64,000 nucleotides of DNA. It comes from Nonomuraea guangzhouensis. GTDB taxonomy: Bacteria > Actinomycetota > Actinomycetes > Streptosporangiales > Streptosporangiaceae. The stretch is from contig NZ_JAHKRM010000031.1 of assembly GCF_019396345.1 (NCBI RefSeq), positions 62,001-126,000 of the forward strand, in the 5' to 3' direction. The translations under genes were made by a program, and so were the position numbers. This document shows, piece by piece, positions 28,271 through 36,622 of the stretch (positions are counted from its first letter, which is position 1; the number at the start of each line of letters is the position of its first letter). The notes under the pieces were generated by a model. It had not been told where the DNA came from and made no database searches. It saw nothing but the letters and a program-made list of their open reading frames with translations.

Positions 28271-28676
28271 CGGACACCTCCCCGCGTAGCCGCTTGACCT
28301 CGTCCAGGTGGGATGCGGCGCGCTCATCCGCCAAGCGGACCTTCAGGCGAAGATCGGCGACCTGCTGCCTAAGCTGCTGGTTGGTGGCGGACGTGACCGT
28401 GAGCTCGGCGGCGAGCAGGGCCAGATCATGTTCGGCCACGCGTCCCTGAGCGCGTGAACGGCTGCGGCCGAGGTCGAAGCCAGCCAGCCCACCGAAGACG
28501 CCGGCGACCAGCATGCAACTGGCTGCGAGGAGGAACGCGCCGTACCCGAGCCCGATCAGGATGGCGACGCCGATCGTGCTGGTGGCGGTGGCGGCCAGGG
28601 CCAGCTTGTGCGCCTGGACGCGATCGGCGAGGTCTCTGAGGCGGCGGCGTACGGCCTCCGCGATGATGAGGGCCAT
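28263..28676 (-). CDS. Membrane protein with coiled-coil tail, 137 aa
   Basis: ATG 28676 overlaps the upstream stop (TGATG). Basic N-terminal helix, two transmembrane helices at about residues 28-47 and 50-70 (LAASCMLVAGVFGGLAGFDL), then a cytoplasmic coiled coil to the C-terminus (NQQLRQQVADLRLKVRLADE). A sensor or scaffold is possible. Unknown. Confidence 0.6.
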   Translation of the reverse strand: MALIIAEAVRRRLRDLADRVQAHKLALAATATSTIGVAILIGLGYGAFLLAASCMLVAGVFGGLAGFDLGRSRSRAQGRVAEHDLALLAAELTVTSATNQQLRQQVADLRLKVRLADERAASHLDEVKRLRGEVSGG

Positions 28677-28888
28677 CACTGGCCCTCCTGCTCGGCCGCC
28701 TGAGCGCGGAGGCGGGCGTTCTCGCGATTGAGACGCTCTATCTCGGCGACAAGGTCAGGGACCGCGTTCCATGCGGTGAGGCCATCCACGCCCATCTGCA
28801 TGGGCTCGTACAGGCTGCTGTAGTAGGCGGCCACGATCGAGGCGCGGCGCTCGTCGGACAGTGGGGCGATCTGGTCGAGGGCCTTCAT
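28676..28888 (-). CDS. Unknown 70-aa protein
   Basis: ATG 28888 overlaps the upstream stop. MKALDQIAPLSDERRASIVA, then a C-terminal coiled coil (VAEIERLNRENARLRAQAAE). Unknown. Confidence 0.55.
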   Translation of the reverse strand: MKALDQIAPLSDERRASIVAAYYSSLYEPMQMGVDGLTAWNAVPDLVAEIERLNRENARLRAQAAEQEGQ

Positions 28889-29106
28889 GAGGTGCTCTCC
28901 GTCCCGGCCTGGGCGGCGCGGCGGTGGAAGCGGGTGCCGACCACAAGCACGGCGGTAACGGCGACACCGAACACCGTCGCCCCGAGGTGGGGCCAGGTGA
29001 ATGGCTTCGCGATCAGGTCGTAGGCGGTCCACGCCGTGGCCGCGATGCCGACGACAGCGCCCAGAGCGAAGACGACAGCGAAAAACCGGTGCTGGGCGGC
29101 GGTCAC
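28885..29106 (-). CDS. Small membrane protein, 73 aa
   Basis: GTG 29106 overlaps the upstream stop. Two transmembrane helices at about residues 7-28 and 42-58 with a short WPHLG loop, both termini cytoplasmic by the positive-inside rule. Unknown. Confidence 0.55.
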   Translation of the reverse strand: MTAAQHRFFAVVFALGAVVGIAATAWTAYDLIAKPFTWPHLGATVFGVAVTAVLVVGTRFHRRAAQAGTESTS

Positions 29107-29444
29107 AGGGCACCGTCCTGGGCGTCGTCTCCAGCGAGTACGGCGATCTGCTCAGGCGTCAGCGCTGCGAGAGCGCCGTTCACCTCGTAGATCATGCTGA
29201 CGGCCTGCTCGGTGGACAGGCTTCCGGCGGTGGCGTGAGCTCGGTACAGGGCGCGGGCAGCAGCCAAGAACTCGGGGCTGGCGACGGCCGCCTGTGAAAG
29301 CTTGTCGCTGAGCGTCAGCACGTCCGCCATGAGGCGCTGGTATCCGGCGATGAGCATTAGTACCGTCGCGCTCTCAACCATGCGCGGTTCGCAGGCGAGG
29401 CTGAGGCGAAGGGCCTCCACCTCTTCGGGAGTGAACTCGCTCAT
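29103..29444 (-). CDS. Unknown helical 113-aa protein
   Basis: ATG 29444 overlaps the upstream stop. MSEFTPEEVEALRLSLACEP, later TEQAVSMIYEVNGALAALTP. Wholly helical and soluble. Unknown. Confidence 0.55.
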   Translation of the reverse strand: MSEFTPEEVEALRLSLACEPRMVESATVLMLIAGYQRLMADVLTLSDKLSQAAVASPEFLAAARALYRAHATAGSLSTEQAVSMIYEVNGALAALTPEQIAVLAGDDAQDGAL

Positions 29445-29683
29445 GCTGCATCGCCTTTCGGAGAGTCGTAGGGGTGGCGGTAGGCCCCTGAAGGGGCGAC
29501 GGGAACGACGTCGTCCTCCACGACCGGGCAGAGCGCCAGCGGCGTGGAACGGCGGCGGGTGAAGTACTCGGTCGGCGCGGCGGGAACGATCCGGGCCAGC
29601 GACGACCAGCCGGTGTACGAGCCGGCGTGATGACGGGAAGGGATCAGGCCCAGCAGGCGGGCCGCCCGGTGCAGCGCGGTCAC
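29441..29683 (-). CDS. Unknown 80-aa protein
   Basis: GTG 29683 overlaps the upstream stop. An amphipathic start (VTALHRAARLLGLIPSRHHA) and a Pro/Val-rich centre (PLALCPVVEDDVVPVAPSGA). No recognised domain. Confidence 0.5.
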   Translation of the reverse strand: MTALHRAARLLGLIPSRHHAGSYTGWSSLARIVPAAPTEYFTRRRSTPLALCPVVEDDVVPVAPSGAYRHPYDSPKGDAA

Positions 29684-30207
29684 GACTCGGCCTGCTCGTC
29701 GAGCTCGGCCACCCCGCTGGCCGGGTCGTCCGGGTTGCACGTCGCGCCGTAGGAGTGGCGGGCGCCCTTCGGGCTGGCAGGGGTGGTCGACACCCGCCAC
29801 GCAGGCTGGTTGCAGTGGATGCAGTACCCGTCCGGGTTCGTCTCTGGGAAAGACGCGGCGCCGAGTATCTGGGTGGGCTCGATGACCGCCGACCCGAGCC
29901 CGCCGAACGTGGCAGCAAGCTCGTCCGGGTCTCCCTGCGAACCGGGCAGCAGCGGAACCTCGCGGCCGGGCGGCAGTAACGAGATCAGGTCGCCGCGCAT
30001 CTTCGCCTGACGCCGGCCGATCGTCTCGTTCAGGTCGGCCATCACATCGTCGATGGAGGCGATCTCGGCGGTGAGCTCCGCGCGGGTGGCGCGAAGGTCT
30101 TCCAGTTCCTTCTCGTCGCGGTAGTTGAGGGTCCGGTAGCGGTCGATTCCTGACTCGGTAAGGCGACGAAGCGGGGCCTGGTCGGTGACGGGGTACAGGT
30201 TGCTCAT
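29680..30207 (-). CDS. Coiled-coil protein with CxxC, 175 aa
   Basis: AGGAGAACC precedes ATG 30207. Residues about 15-75 form a coiled coil (EKELEDLRATRAELTAEIAS). A CIHC pair lies near residue 129 and a C-terminal HSYGATCNPDD may complete a zinc site. Possibly DNA-binding. Unknown. Confidence 0.6.
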   Translation of the reverse strand: MSNLYPVTDQAPLRRLTESGIDRYRTLNYRDEKELEDLRATRAELTAEIASIDDVMADLNETIGRRQAKMRGDLISLLPPGREVPLLPGSQGDPDELAATFGGLGSAVIEPTQILGAASFPETNPDGYCIHCNQPAWRVSTTPASPKGARHSYGATCNPDDPASGVAELDEQAES

Positions 30208-30280
30208 TGCTTTGGTTCTCCTGGTGCAGGTGCTGTTCGGTTGGCCACGCATGCCCGCACAGGCGCGGGCAGCGGGTCGT

Positions 30281-30736
30281 CTACGGGGAGGGGATCTCGG
30301 CCTGGTCGGGGTGAACCTCAGGCGAGGCGCCTGCAGCCTTGGCGCGGATGTTCTGCGTGACCTGGTCGGCAGCCCGCTCGATGACCTTCATGTCCAGCCC
30401 GAACTCGCTGGCGGTCTGCCACAGCCATCCGGCCACGGCGTCCCCGGCCTCCCACGAACTCCACAGTTCGCGGGCTGCGGCGTCAGCCGCCTGAAGGCCA
30501 GCCTTGTCTTCCAGTTCGGCGAGCATGTAGGCGGTGGTGAAGCTGGACACGACGCAGGCGACGGACTGGCGCCACTGCGTGTCTTCCTTGCCGGGCACGA
30601 ACTCCGTGGCCAGCCAGTTGTGCATCAGCCCGAACGCGGCGAAGTGCTTGACCAAGGCGTCGGCCGTGGCGTCGTCGACCGTTGCCGGGTAGGGGGCGAT
30701 GTCCGCGAGAGGGTGACGCTTGATCTTGTCGGTCAT
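30281..30736 (-). CDS. Unknown 151-aa protein
   Basis: GAGGAGAG precedes ATG 30736. Mainly helical with Trp-rich segments (ELWSSWEAGDAVAGWLWQTA), soluble, ending EVHPDQAEIPSP. The ATG overlaps the antirepressor stop. No family recognised. Confidence 0.55.
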   Translation of the reverse strand: MTDKIKRHPLADIAPYPATVDDATADALVKHFAAFGLMHNWLATEFVPGKEDTQWRQSVACVVSSFTTAYMLAELEDKAGLQAADAAARELWSSWEAGDAVAGWLWQTASEFGLDMKVIERAADQVTQNIRAKAAGASPEVHPDQAEIPSP

Positions 30737-31437
30737 CAGGACTCTCCTCGCTTGAGCGGCATGATGTGCTGGCCAGAGCCCTCATCGAGGCGGGGCTGCT
30801 GCCAGGGAAGGGGTGTGAGTTCGCGCAGGATGTTGTCGAACTCGCCGAAGAGGATCGGCAGCGCCCACGAGCGGATCTCCCAGGACGTGCCGTTGAACCA
30901 GAAGTACTTGCGCTTCTTACGGCGAGGAACGCAGCCGCCCTGCCGCAGATAGCCGGCGAGGCGCAGGCCCTGAGTGAAGAATGGGGTCGGGTAGTCGAAG
31001 CCGTACTCCTGGCCGTACAAAGCCATCGCGTCGTCGAAGGTGACGGCCATCGGGGCGAGGAACGCCTGCCGCATACGCGGGTTGATTACATGGCCCTTGG
31101 TGAAGTACGCCTCGATCACGTCGGCGACTTCGCTCTGGAACTGGATGAGCAACCCGCGAACGTCCTCGTGGACGCGGTGCTCGTCGATCGTGGCGAGCAG
31201 CATGAGGAACGTCCGCACATCCACGGTGGTGTGCTCGCGCCTCTGGCTGTCGCCGGGAAGCTGCATGGTCCTGAGCACCATGCAGGCCCACGACTTGCGG
31301 CGGAGCTTCTCGTGCTGGTTCTTGTAGTCGAGCCCGAGGTGCTCAAGCGCAGGCTTAAGGATCACGAACGGCTTGCCGCCGTCCTCCACGGCGAGCACCT
31401 CACGGCCGTGAAAGGGGATCTGGACGATCTCGCTCAC
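30736..31437 (-). CDS. Phage antirepressor, P22_AR N-terminal type, 233 aa
   Basis: TTAGGAGACC precedes GTG 31437. The N-terminal IVQIPFHGREVLAVEDGGKP, ILKPALEHLGLDYKNQHEKL, HTTVDVRTFLMLLATID is the P22_AR_N domain of phage antirepressors that relieve CI-type repression. The C-terminal half (about residues 120-233) is different and Arg/Lys-rich (PRRKKRKYFWFNG). It probably modulates the switch at 36.5 kb or a superinfecting phage. The start is well supported. Confidence 0.85.
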   Translation of the reverse strand: MSEIVQIPFHGREVLAVEDGGKPFVILKPALEHLGLDYKNQHEKLRRKSWACMVLRTMQLPGDSQRREHTTVDVRTFLMLLATIDEHRVHEDVRGLLIQFQSEVADVIEAYFTKGHVINPRMRQAFLAPMAVTFDDAMALYGQEYGFDYPTPFFTQGLRLAGYLRQGGCVPRRKKRKYFWFNGTSWEIRSWALPILFGEFDNILRELTPLPWQQPRLDEGSGQHIMPLKRGES

Positions 31438-31495
31438 GCGGTCTCCTAAGGGTTGGGACGGTGGGCGCCCCCGATAGGCCACCCACCGGCAGGGG

Positions 31496-31726
31496 TTAGG
31501 GGGTATCGATGTCGGGCTGGGGGCCGACCGCGCCTGCCGGGCAGTTGTGATCGGCCGGAAGCGTTGTGCGGCAGTAATCGCAGAACCGCATGTCCTGCAC
31601 CTGCGACACGAGGAGCGGCACATCGTCCGGGCGGGCCAGGGAGCACTCCTCGCAGACGAGTTCCGTGCCGTTCGAGGCGTGCCGGGTCGGCTTGAGGCAG
31701 GTGGGGCACCAGACAGGCCACGTCAT
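31496..31726 (-). CDS. Double zinc-ribbon mini-protein, 76 aa
   Basis: ATG 31726 overlaps the upstream stop. CPTC (residue 7) and CEEC (25) form one zinc site; CDYC (49) and a later C form part of another. Small two-ribbon phage proteins often contact nucleic acids or RNA polymerase. Unknown target. Confidence 0.6.
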   Translation of the reverse strand: MTWPVWCPTCLKPTRHASNGTELVCEECSLARPDDVPLLVSQVQDMRFCDYCRTTLPADHNCPAGAVGPQPDIDTP

Positions 31727-32115
31727 GACGCCACCTGGAGCTGACCTCGAACGGGCTCAGCAGGCTCACGCGGCTTTGGCGGGATGGTGTCCACCAACGG
31801 CTCACACCGGTGTTCCGACTTCCACCGGTCGGCGTCCTTCTTCGTGAAGGGGCCGTCCTGGTCGGCGCCCCACTCCTCAGACATGGAGTAGTCGCACGTC
31901 CTGCAGACGGCGTCCCACGACGGCTCAGGCTCAGCAGGCGGCTCGGCGACACCACGGCACATCGGGCAGAAAGTGCGCTTCACCTGGTCGCCGCCGAGCG
32001 TGATGCCTTCCCAGACGATCCACCCCTTAGCGCGGGCGCCGTCCACCACGGAGCCCTTTGCGGCGACAGGCCACACGTAGACGTCGCGGCAGGACTGGCA
32101 GGAGATGTCGGCCAT
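31723..32115 (-). CDS. Zinc-binding 130-aa protein
   Basis: ATG 32115 overlaps the upstream stop (TGATG). CQSC at residue 6 and CPMC near 50 form one ribbon; CRTC near 71 and a following C near 102 another. The sequence VVDGARAKGWIVWEGITLGG is a recurrent actinophage segment. Function unknown. Confidence 0.6.
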   Translation of the reverse strand: MADISCQSCRDVYVWPVAAKGSVVDGARAKGWIVWEGITLGGDQVKRTFCPMCRGVAEPPAEPEPSWDAVCRTCDYSMSEEWGADQDGPFTKKDADRWKSEHRCEPLVDTIPPKPREPAEPVRGQLQVAS

Positions 32116-32879
32116 CACGCCACCTGCTCCAGGTAGAAGGGGGTGGAGCCGCAGGAGCACTGGTAGAGCCCTTCGCGGGGCTGCGGCCGGCTCGGGCAGT
32201 CGGCGTGCCCGAACCGGGTCACGGCCTCGACGAACGCACCCTCGGCCTTGATGAGCTCCCACACGCCGAGCCCGATCACCGGTATCGGCCGCTTGCCGTC
32301 CGGGTGCGTGCCAGGCGGGGCCGACCTGCAGCCGCCGCTGTCGTCCAGCAGCACCCAGCGGAACCGCTCGTGCAGGACCGGAATCTCCTGCGGGCGGGCG
32401 ACGCCGGCACGGACCTTCAGACCGAGCCGTTCCGCGCGGGCGGGCTGCTTGTTGTCGATCAGGTCATGACAGGCCCGGCACGACCACAGCAGGTTCGACG
32501 CCAGGTTCGACCACGCCTTGTCGGTGCCGCCCGTCCCTTTGCCCTCACGGTGTGCAGGGTCTACGCCGAACGCTCGGCCTCCGCAGACCAGGCCGACCTC
32601 GCAGGCGCCGCCCGACCGCTTGGCCAGGATCCGCTTCACCGCGGCCGGGGCGCTCTTCGGCCTCGACAGCTTCTTTGTGGCGGTCCGTTTCAACGGCTTG
32701 CGTGGCTTCTGCTCCTTCGGCGGGAAGGTGAGGTGCCAGCCGCGTATGCACTGCTCCACATCCGTGGGCAGTTCACGCCGCAGGCCCAGACCCTCCATCC
32801 GGGCCCAGTAACGGCGAGCCTCCTCCTCGGAGGCGAACGTCGCCTTGTTACAGCACGAGGTCTCCACGCGGGTCTTCAC
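32115..32879 (-). CDS. HNH endonuclease-like protein, 254 aa
   Basis: GTG 32879 overlaps the upstream stop. GGACEVGLVCGGRAFGVDPA, then HREGKGTGGTDKAWSNLASN and LLWSCRACHDLIDNK have the HNH layout (CxxxxxC, D-x-A-H, Asn in the middle, C-x-x-C-H), so it should cut DNA or act as a homing or packaging HNH. The N-terminal part is Lys/Arg-rich and the C-terminal part has CPSRPQPREG and CSCG, a further zinc site. It lies next to the recombination ATPase genes. Confidence 0.78.
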   Translation of the reverse strand: MKTRVETSCCNKATFASEEEARRYWARMEGLGLRRELPTDVEQCIRGWHLTFPPKEQKPRKPLKRTATKKLSRPKSAPAAVKRILAKRSGGACEVGLVCGGRAFGVDPAHREGKGTGGTDKAWSNLASNLLWSCRACHDLIDNKQPARAERLGLKVRAGVARPQEIPVLHERFRWVLLDDSGGCRSAPPGTHPDGKRPIPVIGLGVWELIKAEGAFVEAVTRFGHADCPSRPQPREGLYQCSCGSTPFYLEQVA

Positions 32880-33307
32880 CGGCCACCGCCCCGGTAGGTG
32901 CCGAAGTGGTCGGTGGCGTTCTTGTTCAGAGACCGCATGATCTCGACCTGCTTTCCGACCTGACTCATGTAGGCGCCGGCGTTCTGCCGCTCCAGCACGG
33001 CGTTCTTCCACGCCCAGTACGGGTCAGGGATGCGCCGCTCGAACCACGCCTCCTCCGCTTTCGCGGTCACTTGACCGGCGCCGCGCCCGACTTCGGGGCA
33101 GTCCGGGTGGAGTTCGTGCGGCTTGCGGGCGTCCGAGTAGTCCTTGAACCGGTCCAGTTCGACGCGCCGCGCCTCGCGATACGCCAGACCGGCCGTGGCC
33201 AGTTCGTTGTTCAGTAGGCGAAGAAACCGGTCGGTCTCCGGCGGGGTGAGGACGTCACCCTCTTCGAGGAACTGGAAGCCCCCGTCGCGCTTCTCGAAGG
33301 TGGTCAC
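32876..33307 (-). CDS. Unknown 143-aa protein
   Basis: GTG 33307 overlaps the upstream stop. MTTFEKRDGGFQFLEEGDVL, later EEAWFERRIPDPYWAWKNAV and a coiled C-terminus. Located between an HNH protein and the RecA-like block. A recombination-associated role is suggested only by context. Confidence 0.55.
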   Translation of the reverse strand: MTTFEKRDGGFQFLEEGDVLTPPETDRFLRLLNNELATAGLAYREARRVELDRFKDYSDARKPHELHPDCPEVGRGAGQVTAKAEEAWFERRIPDPYWAWKNAVLERQNAGAYMSQVGKQVEIMRSLNKNATDHFGTYRGGGR

Positions 33308-33807
33308 GGCTCGCTCCTGCGGATGCCGAGCAGTGCAGCCAGGTCGATGTCGCCCAGGTCTGGCAGGTCCTTCTCCTCGACGACCGCCAGCAGGGCGTCG
33401 GCGCCGTCGTCGGGGTAGAAGCGCTGCTGCGGGGAAGCCCCGTAGCCGAGCCCGACGCCGGGGATCTCCTGCCCGTGCTCGTCCACAGGGCCGCCCATGC
33501 GGGCGACGGTCTCCAGCACCTTCGCCTGGTAGGCGGCGCGGACGGTCGGTACCTGCTCGACCTCGGTCGGCGCCGTCTCCTGCACGTAGGCGACGAACTT
33601 CTCCCGGTCCGTCACCTGGGGCTTCACCTCAGGCTCGGTCATCGCGACCTTGCCGAGCCGTGCCGCGCCCAGCTTGGCCGCGTTCTTGTCGCCGGGCTCC
33701 TGCTCGATGAACGGCATCACCAGCTTCAGGGCCTGGCTGAGCTGCGACTGGCGCATCTTCAGCAGGGCGAAGGCGAGGCGCGCTTCCTTCGGCGTCAAGT
33801 CGTTCAT
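33304..33807 (-). CDS. Unknown 167-aa protein of the recombination block
   Basis: MNDLTPKEARLAFALLKMRQ, then LKLVMPFIEQEPGDKNAAKL, and a second half with RFYPDDGADALLAVVEEKDL. Both ends overlap neighbours. It neighbours the AAA_24 ATPase. Unknown family. Confidence 0.55.
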   Translation of the reverse strand: MNDLTPKEARLAFALLKMRQSQLSQALKLVMPFIEQEPGDKNAAKLGAARLGKVAMTEPEVKPQVTDREKFVAYVQETAPTEVEQVPTVRAAYQAKVLETVARMGGPVDEHGQEIPGVGLGYGASPQQRFYPDDGADALLAVVEEKDLPDLGDIDLAALLGIRRSEP

Positions 33808-34829
33808 GCCGCAGCCCCGTTCGACTCGGCGGTCATCTGCTGGCTGAGGTGCTGAATCCGCTGATTGACGAACTCCGCTTCAGCGGTGACGATCTCGCCG
33901 GACTTGAGCAGCGGGTTGATGGCGGTCCACACCAGGCGCAGCGCCTCGACGTTGGCCGCGTCCTCGGCCTCACTCAGGAGCTGCTTGGCGGCGTCGGAAA
34001 GGGTGTCCAGGTCCGGTGACTCGCTTCCGGGCTTGATCTCCGTCAGGTCCCGTACGCGCGCCACGGTCGGGTCGCACTTGAGCACGTCGAACACCAGCCA
34101 TTCGAGGGTGAAGTTCGGCGCGGGAACAGGCCGATCGACGCCGGGCCGGATGCCGACGTGAACGGATCGAGCACTCACAACGATCGGCGGGTGCTCACGC
34201 GACAACCGCACCCACACCGAGGCGTCGTAGCCGAGCGTCTTGTGGCCCTCGACCTTGTACTCCTTCGACCCCTCGATCGGCCGGCCAGAGGCGTCCATGG
34301 ACGCGACTTCTTTGCCGCGGGCGGTCATGACGACGATGCCCGGGAAGGTCATCAGCATCGTCATCAGTCGCCGGTGCCTGGCCGTGGCGTCGTTCCACAG
34401 GTTCATCGGCGCTTTCACTTCAGCGCTCGGGTCTGCCGCAAGACGCTTCTGATTCGCTGGCGAGCCTTTGGCACGGTTGGTGACCCAGTCCTTGAGCAGG
34501 TCCCATTCGGCCGTCATGGAGTCGATGACCAACACCACGGGCGGCTCCCCCGCGTCGGCGGCGCGGCAGGCCTCCTGGCGGATCTCGGCGACCTGCGCGA
34601 CGATGTCAGCCCAGGTGCCGTTGTGCTCTACGACCAGGTAGCGGGTGCCGGGGATGGCGCCGTACTCGTCGGCTGCACCCTCGTTGAGGTCGATCCAGTA
34701 CGTCTGGCCGACCTTCTCCGAGGCGGAGAACTCGGCCGCCGACCAGCTTTTGCCAGCCTTCTCGCCGCCCTCCAACAGGATCAGCGGCCACGGAACCGCG
34801 CCGGTCGGCTTGCGGGTCTTGATCGCCAT
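33804..34829 (-). CDS. RecA-like phage ATPase, AAA_24/Sak4 type
   Basis: ATG 34829 overlaps the upstream stop (TGATG). Walker A is LILLEGGEKAGKSWSAAEF, Walker B-like PPVVLVIDSMTAEWDLL, then GIVVMTARGKEVASM in the sensor position. The final 60 residues form a helical tail. The AAA_24 (phage nucleotide-binding) fold includes Sak4-type single-strand annealing/recombination proteins. 341 aa is a usual size. It should act in recombination-dependent replication of the phage. Confidence 0.85.
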   Translation of the reverse strand: MAIKTRKPTGAVPWPLILLEGGEKAGKSWSAAEFSASEKVGQTYWIDLNEGAADEYGAIPGTRYLVVEHNGTWADIVAQVAEIRQEACRAADAGEPPVVLVIDSMTAEWDLLKDWVTNRAKGSPANQKRLAADPSAEVKAPMNLWNDATARHRRLMTMLMTFPGIVVMTARGKEVASMDASGRPIEGSKEYKVEGHKTLGYDASVWVRLSREHPPIVVSARSVHVGIRPGVDRPVPAPNFTLEWLVFDVLKCDPTVARVRDLTEIKPGSESPDLDTLSDAAKQLLSEAEDAANVEALRLVWTAINPLLKSGEIVTAEAEFVNQRIQHLSQQMTAESNGAAA

Positions 34830-35140
34830 CAGTTCTCGCGCTCCCTGTCGTAGTCGTAGTTGTCGGCGGGGCTCATCTCGGCCTCGGCTGGGTTGGCCGG
34901 GTCCCGAGGGATGAGCGGCTGCGCGTTCTCGGCCAGGTCGTCGCCCCCGTGGGCGGCCAGCTCCGAGACGCAGTAGGCGGTGACCGACTGCTCAAGGACC
35001 GAGTAGTGCTCGTGCTCGTAGCGGACCTTCAGGCGGTCCAGATGGCCGAGCGCGATTACGTCGTCCATCGACACGGCCTCGCCAGTCGCCTGCGAGATGC
35101 GGGAAGCGGCCTTGCTCAAGGTCAGCCAGGCGCCGGTCAT
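34829..35140 (-). CDS. Unknown 103-aa protein
   Basis: ATG 35140 overlaps the upstream stop. MTGAWLTLSKAASRISQATG resembles the first half of a small HTH/excisionase fold (MDDVIALGHLDRLKVRYEHE), followed by an acidic tail (NYDYDREREN). Possibly DNA-binding. Uncertain. Confidence 0.55.
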   Translation of the reverse strand: MTGAWLTLSKAASRISQATGEAVSMDDVIALGHLDRLKVRYEHEHYSVLEQSVTAYCVSELAAHGGDDLAENAQPLIPRDPANPAEAEMSPADNYDYDREREN

Positions 35141-35367
35141 GCCGCGTCTCCCGCCTGCTGGGTCGGCAGGTTCCGCACACCGTGGCGGGGGTACACGTTG
35201 ACCTTGTCGTCGCGCTCCAACGTCATTGACCAGGAGCCGGAGAACACCTCACGCGCTCCGCAGGCGATCGCCTGACCGCCATCGGCGGGGACCAGCTTGG
35301 AGATCAGCAGTTCGCGGCCATCGGGCATCACGAGCGTGTCGCCGACCACCAGGGCCGGGCCGGACAT
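35137..35367 (-). CDS. Unknown 76-aa beta-rich protein
   Basis: ATG 35367 begins MSGPALVVGDTLVMPDGREL and contains FSGSWSMTLERDDKVNVYP. A small barrel is likely. Unknown. Confidence 0.5.
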   Translation of the reverse strand: MSGPALVVGDTLVMPDGRELLISKLVPADGGQAIACGAREVFSGSWSMTLERDDKVNVYPRHGVRNLPTQQAGDAA

Positions 35368-35378
35368 CGGAATGCCTC

Positions 35379-35627
35379 TCAACGGGCACCGCCCCACGGC
35401 TGCCACGGGCCGGTGCCGACCCGCCACCAGATGCTGGCGTCAGTCGGAAGCTCCCAGCGCTCCTGGTATTCGAGGATCCGCGCGCACTCCAGATCCGCCT
35501 CAGCGATCCCGTCGACCGGGTCGCTGCCCATCTGCTGGTCGCCCTCGGAGTCCAGGCAGGTGTACCTGACCTGGTACTGGGCGATCCCGGTGGGTCTTAC
35601 GGCCTCGACCGTCGTACTCTGTTGCAT
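35379..35627 (-). CDS. Unknown 82-aa protein
   Basis: AAGGAGACGG precedes ATG 35627. MQQSTTVEAVRPTGIAQYQV, ARILEYQERWELPTDASIW. Soluble, no recognised family. It starts a unit after a 90-bp gap that may hold a promoter. Confidence 0.5.
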   Translation of the reverse strand: MQQSTTVEAVRPTGIAQYQVRYTCLDSEGDQQMGSDPVDGIAEADLECARILEYQERWELPTDASIWWRVGTGPWQPWGGAR

Positions 35628-35717
35628 GACTCCGTCTCCTTTGACTGGTCTGATCGGTCGGTTCCTGAGCGGGGTCTATGGGCTCCAGTCGTTGCCTCGA
35701 CTGGGGCCCGACCTCGT

Positions 35718-35882
35718 TTAGGAAGTGGCGGACTTCGTGTCGCACTCGGCGCGGTCCTGTTCGTGCAGTTCGGACATGCGAACCGACAGGCCAGCGGTGG
35801 CGTACGCGGCAGCGATGGAGCCGAATGTCACCCTGGAGCGAAGCTGAGATCCGCCGCTGTCACAGACCTGAAGTTCGATCAC
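35718..35882 (-). CDS. 54-aa protein
   Basis: GTG 35882 overlaps the excisionase-like gene's stop (GTGA). VIELQVCDSGGSQLRSRVTF leads to a helix (RMSELHEQDRAECDTK). Perfect coupling upstream supports it. Unknown function. Confidence 0.5.
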   Translation of the reverse strand: MIELQVCDSGGSQLRSRVTFGSIAAAYATAGLSVRMSELHEQDRAECDTKSATS

Positions 35883-36217
35883 TTCGCACCGCCGTCCCGG
35901 TACAGCCGCGACACGGTCCAGTCAGCGACGGGGACGTTGGCGGTGTTTGTTGAGGCGGCGGGCTTCGGCTTCCGCTGTACCTTGGGCTTGGCCGGCTGCT
36001 GCTTTGGCTTCGACCGCTCAGGCTGGGGTTCGGGCTGCTTGGGCTGCTGGGCGCCATCGCGGATGATCTGGGTGAGTTGCTCGTCGGTCCACGACACGTG
36101 GTGACCGATCTTCGTGCGGGGGATCGCGCCCGCTGCGCCCTTCTGGTACATCCAGCTTTGGCTCTTGCCGACGATGGCGCCTGCCTGCTTCGCGTTGTGC
36201 CGGACGGGCGGAGTCAT
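35879..36217 (-). CDS. Excisionase-like helix-turn-helix protein, 112 aa
   Basis: ATG 36217 overlaps the upstream stop. Residues about 8-50 (NAKQAGAIVGKSQSWMYQKG, IPRTKIGHHVSWTDEQLTQI) are a MerR/excisionase-type winged HTH. A long Pro/Lys/Gln linker (PEPQPERSKPKQQPAKPK) joins a short C-terminal domain. It is the second gene of the leftward unit starting at the immunity region, fitting a directionality factor. Confidence 0.75.
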   Translation of the reverse strand: MTPPVRHNAKQAGAIVGKSQSWMYQKGAAGAIPRTKIGHHVSWTDEQLTQIIRDGAQQPKQPEPQPERSKPKQQPAKPKVQRKPKPAASTNTANVPVADWTVSRLYRDGGAK

Positions 36218-36450
36218 CGGTCTGTCTCTTCGGTGCGGACTTCGAAGATGTCTTCAAAGCCGAGGCCGTCGATCTGGAGGAGCAAGCCCGACAGTTTCGG
36301 TCCGGGGGTAGAGATTCCTCGGATGGCTCGGCTCCATGTGGCTTCGTTGACGCCGATGTTCTTGGCGACCTCGCGTGACGTAGAGCATCCGAAGCGTTTC
36401 ATCAGCAGGTCGTTGACGCCTTCGCGGATGCGGATGGTGGGTGCCACCAC
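36214..36450 (-). CDS. Cro-like XRE regulator, 78 aa
   Basis: GGGAGG precedes two adjacent GTG codons (36450, 36447). LMKRFGCSTSREVAKNIGVN then EATWSRAIRGISTPG is an XRE-like helix-turn-helix. It is the first gene of the leftward early operon and faces the operator region, so a Cro-type role is likely. Confidence 0.8.
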   Translation of the reverse strand: MVAPTIRIREGVNDLLMKRFGCSTSREVAKNIGVNEATWSRAIRGISTPGPKLSGLLLQIDGLGFEDIFEVRTEETDR

Positions 36451-36490
36451 GTTTCCTCCCTTCGTTGATGCATGCCACCATACGCACGTG

Positions 36491-36514
36491 CATGCGCCTT
36501 GCGCAAGACGCATG
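36491..36514. promoter_or_regulatory. 24-bp operator dyad in the immunity region
   Basis: CATGCGCCTTGC and GCAAGACGCATG form a 24-bp inverted repeat with a single mismatched pair around the perfect palindrome CTTGCGCAAG. It sits between two divergent HTH genes and is a strong candidate repressor operator. Confidence 0.7.
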
Positions 36515-36622
36515 TGCAATTCGGAAGGTGTAAAAGGGCTGTAAGGAAGTTTTGTGATGCGCGAAACTGGACTTACATACAGGCTGACCAGGAGGGTTGT
36601 GTCCCACGCAAGCTGGACAGCG

